From contig DWYR01000008.1 in the NCBI GenBank assembly GCA_019118565.1, positions 124,001-188,000 on the forward strand: a stretch of 64,000 nt of DNA, written 5' to 3'. The notes below the pieces were generated by a model that ran no database searches, was not told where the DNA came from, and saw nothing but the letters and a program-made list of their open reading frames with translations. Each line of letters opens with the position of its first letter. Within the stretch, counting starts at the first letter, position 1. Positions 61,928-64,000 of this stretch are shown here, piece by piece. The DNA comes from Candidatus Alistipes avicola (GTDB lineage Bacteria; Bacteroidota; Bacteroidia; Bacteroidales; Rikenellaceae). A program made the translations under genes and the position numbers.

Positions 61928-64000
61928 ATGAATACTGTAGAAAAACCCAATATGCTTAAGTTGCTTGCTGGGGCGGAGGCGCTCGGCGAAATGGTGCGTG
62001 CGATCGAGTCGGACGACAAGACCGTCTGTTTGAAGGATCTGGTTGGAGGAGCTCTCTCGGCATACGCAGCGGGGTTGATCGCTCGGGTGGGAGGTCTTCA
62101 TCTCTTTGTGGCCGAGGATCGGGATGCAGCCGCTTATCTGATGAACGATCTGTATGGTCTGTTGGACGAGAGCCGGATCTATTTTTTCCCGACCTCTTAT
62201 AAGCGTTCGATCGTTTACGGTACGGAGGATCCCCAGGGAATCGTGCAGCGGACAGCTGCGTTGAATGCACTGCGGGGAGAACTTCCGACAGGCGACTATC
62301 TGGTGGTTTGTACCTATCCCGAGGCGTTGGCCGAGCGTGTAACCGACCCCGATGCGATGGGGCGCAGAACGATCCGAATTGGAGTCGGCAGCAAATTGCC
62401 GATTGCGGATCTCGAACAACAATTGATCGATGCCGGTTTTACACGGGTCGATTTCGTTTATGAGCCAGGGCAATACTCTGTCCGTGGCGGTATCTTCGAT
62501 GTTTTTTCCTTTTCGGAGAGTAAGCCGTTCCGACTCGATTTTTTCGGCGATGAGGTGGACTCCATCCGTCGGTTCGAGATCTCCAGCCAGCTCTCGGCCG
62601 AGAAGATGACGCAGATCGAGATTGTCCCCAAGTTGAACGATGCGGCCGGCGACCGGATTTCGTTATTGGCGTTTGCAGACGAGGCTACCTGTTGGTTCTT
62701 CGATACCGATTATGTGCTGAGACGAGTGAATGACGTGCGCCGCAAGACGCTGGCGGAGATGGAGGAACCGGCCGAAATAGATCGACATCTGAGTAGTCGG
62801 AACATGTTGCTGGAGGATATGGCCGGGATGCGGATTTTCGAATTGCGTGACAATTTGAAAGAGCGTTCAGCCGATCGTGTCATCCAGTTCCATACGGCTC
62901 CCCAGCCCAAGTTCAATAAGAATTTCAACCTGCTGGCCGATGATTTGGCCTGGAATGCGCAGCAGGGATATACGACCTATATCCTTTCCCAGAATAAAGC
63001 TCAGCTGGAACGTCTTGAAAATATCTTCTACCAGTCGGGGCGGCGCGAGGTGCGGATCAACCCGATGCCGCTGATTCTGCATGAGGGATTTATCGACCAT
63101 GCTCTGAAACTCTGTTTCTATACCGACCACCAGATCTTCGACCGCTACCAGCGCTACCGCATCAACGGCGAGATCAAACGGGACGAACAGATGACCGTGG
63201 CGGAATTGAATCAGTTGCGTTTGGGTGACTATGTGGTACATATCGACCATGGTATCGGTCGTTTCGGCGGACTGGTCAAGATCAACGAGAACGGGAAGAT
63301 GCACGAGGCTATCAAGCTGATATACAAGGATAACGACGTGTTGTTCGTGCATGTGCACGCCCTGCATCGGATTTCGCGCTACAAGAGCGGCGACGGCGAG
63401 CCGCCCAAGATCTACAAACTGGGCAGCGGCGCTTGGCAGAAACTCAAAACCACGGCGAAACGGGCAGTCAAGGATATCTCTCGCGAACTCATTGCCTTGT
63501 ATGCCAAACGCAAGGCGAGCAAAGGGTTTGCTTTCTCGCCGGACAGTTACTTGCAACAGGAGCTGGAGGCCTCGTTCATGTGGGAGGATACGCCCGATCA
63601 GCAGAGTGCCACGCAGGCTGTCAAACGGGACATGGAGTCCGATCAGCCGATGGATCGTCTGGTCTGCGGCGATGTCGGGTTCGGCAAGACAGAGGTGGCG
63701 ATCCGGGCTGCGTTCAAGGCGGCTACCGACGGTAAACAGGTGGCCGTGCTGGTCCCGACGACGATCCTTGCCATGCAGCATTATCGCACATTTGTACGCC
63801 GTTTGAAGGATTTTCCGGTGAAGGTGGAGTACCTAAACCGGACGAAATCCTCGGCCGAGACGACCCGGATCCTTAAGGAGTTGGAGGAGGGGCAGGTCGA
63901 TATTCTGATCGGAACACACAAGATATTGGGCAAGCAGGTGAAGTTCCACGACCTGGGCTTGCTCATTATCGACGAGGAACAGAAATTCGGTGTGGCGGCT
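61928..64000 (+). CDS. mfd: Transcription-repair coupling factor (3' end outside window)
   Basis: ATPase that removes stalled RNA polymerase and recruits UvrA to the lesion. The frame is open from ATG 61928 to the window edge (691 codons). The N-terminal UvrB-like damage-recruitment region includes YFFPTSYKRSIVYG and GGIFDVFSFSESKPFRLDFFG at about residues 195-215. An RNA-polymerase-interacting CarD-like module follows (LNQLRLGDYVVHIDHGIGRF). The translocase domain starts with Walker A GDVGFGKT (about 580-587) and the Walker B DEEQ (682-685) near the edge. The remaining helicase motifs and C-terminal domain lie outside. Confidence 0.95.
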   Translation, partial: MNTVEKPNMLKLLAGAEALGEMVRAIESDDKTVCLKDLVGGALSAYAAGLIARVGGLHLFVAEDRDAAAYLMNDLYGLLDESRIYFFPTSYKRSIVYGTEDPQGIVQRTAALNALRGELPTGDYLVVCTYPEALAERVTDPDAMGRRTIRIGVGSKLPIADLEQQLIDAGFTRVDFVYEPGQYSVRGGIFDVFSFSESKPFRLDFFGDEVDSIRRFEISSQLSAEKMTQIEIVPKLNDAAGDRISLLAFADEATCWFFDTDYVLRRVNDVRRKTLAEMEEPAEIDRHLSSRNMLLEDMAGMRIFELRDNLKERSADRVIQFHTAPQPKFNKNFNLLADDLAWNAQQGYTTYILSQNKAQLERLENIFYQSGRREVRINPMPLILHEGFIDHALKLCFYTDHQIFDRYQRYRINGEIKRDEQMTVAELNQLRLGDYVVHIDHGIGRFGGLVKINENGKMHEAIKLIYKDNDVLFVHVHALHRISRYKSGDGEPPKIYKLGSGAWQKLKTTAKRAVKDISRELIALYAKRKASKGFAFSPDSYLQQELEASFMWEDTPDQQSATQAVKRDMESDQPMDRLVCGDVGFGKTEVAIRAAFKAATDGKQVAVLVPTTILAMQHYRTFVRRLKDFPVKVEYLNRTKSSAETTRILKELEEGQVDILIGTHKILGKQVKFHDLGLLIIDEEQKFGVAA

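Overview
This 64 kb window is a chromosomal segment of an anaerobic Bacteroidota (Bacteroidales) bacterium. A Rikenellaceae/Alistipes-like genome is my best guess, but that is inference. The reasons are TAnnTTTG-type -7 promoter boxes ahead of many transcription units, often with a TTTG-like -33 box about 19-21 bp upstream; little or no Shine-Dalgarno signal; Bacteroidota-specific families (PorX with a PglZ domain, DUF4493 and PCMD lipoproteins, a fimbrillin-like protein, Porin_10, a DUF4923-like protein); an iron-sulfur type PurF; and moderately high GC with strong GC3 that produces long shadow ORFs. I see no insertion sequence, prophage, CRISPR array, tRNA or rRNA gene.

Layout. 1-3526 (+): end of a pyrimidine operon (pyrD partial, pyrF, a glutaredoxin-like gene, pyrE, and a pyrB carrying only the zinc tail of PyrI). 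3527-3877: a leader with three hairpins, the last an intrinsic terminator 20 nt before purE. 3878-15878 (+): purE-K-L-C-F-M-N-H-D, which covers every step from PRPP to IMP except PurB. folD follows with its own promoter and supplies the one-carbon carrier. 16862-21038 (-): nadC, an LtaS-like phosphotransferase and a DUF2156-GNAT fusion. 21184-26446 (-): a TonB receptor with a lipoprotein, then a truncated GH2-like protein, rlmH and a LuxR-type regulator. 26586-30176 (+): asnS, rpoN and a PAP2-like membrane protein. 30245-36019 (-): OPT transporter, pepT, nadE and a DUF4923-like protein. 36143-39521 (-): manC, murF and an alpha/beta hydrolase. 39696-43338 (+): pssA, a Porin_10-type porin and a lytic transglycosylase.

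43521-53570 (-): a seven-gene cell-surface operon. It encodes a fimbrillin-like lipoprotein, three DUF4493-type lipoproteins (one also with PCMD), two paralogous beta-barrel-like proteins and a further PCMD lipoprotein. This is the most accessory-looking and least understood region. 53887-57169: an S9 peptidase lipoprotein (-), a Nudix hydrolase (+) and an SRPBCC protein (-). 57340-59311 (-): porX and tsaE. 59578-64000 (+): an HU protein, a 29-residue mS38/bS22-like ribosomal protein missed by ordinary ORF calling, RNase G and the start of mfd.

Most units end in long, near-perfect and often bidirectional hairpin terminators. A palindromic intergenic repeat occurs four times, ahead of nadC, ahead of manC and twice ahead of the SRPBCC gene. 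Each copy places a TATYTTTG/A-like -7 element facing the downstream minus-strand gene, so the repeat appears to act as a mobile or amplified promoter.
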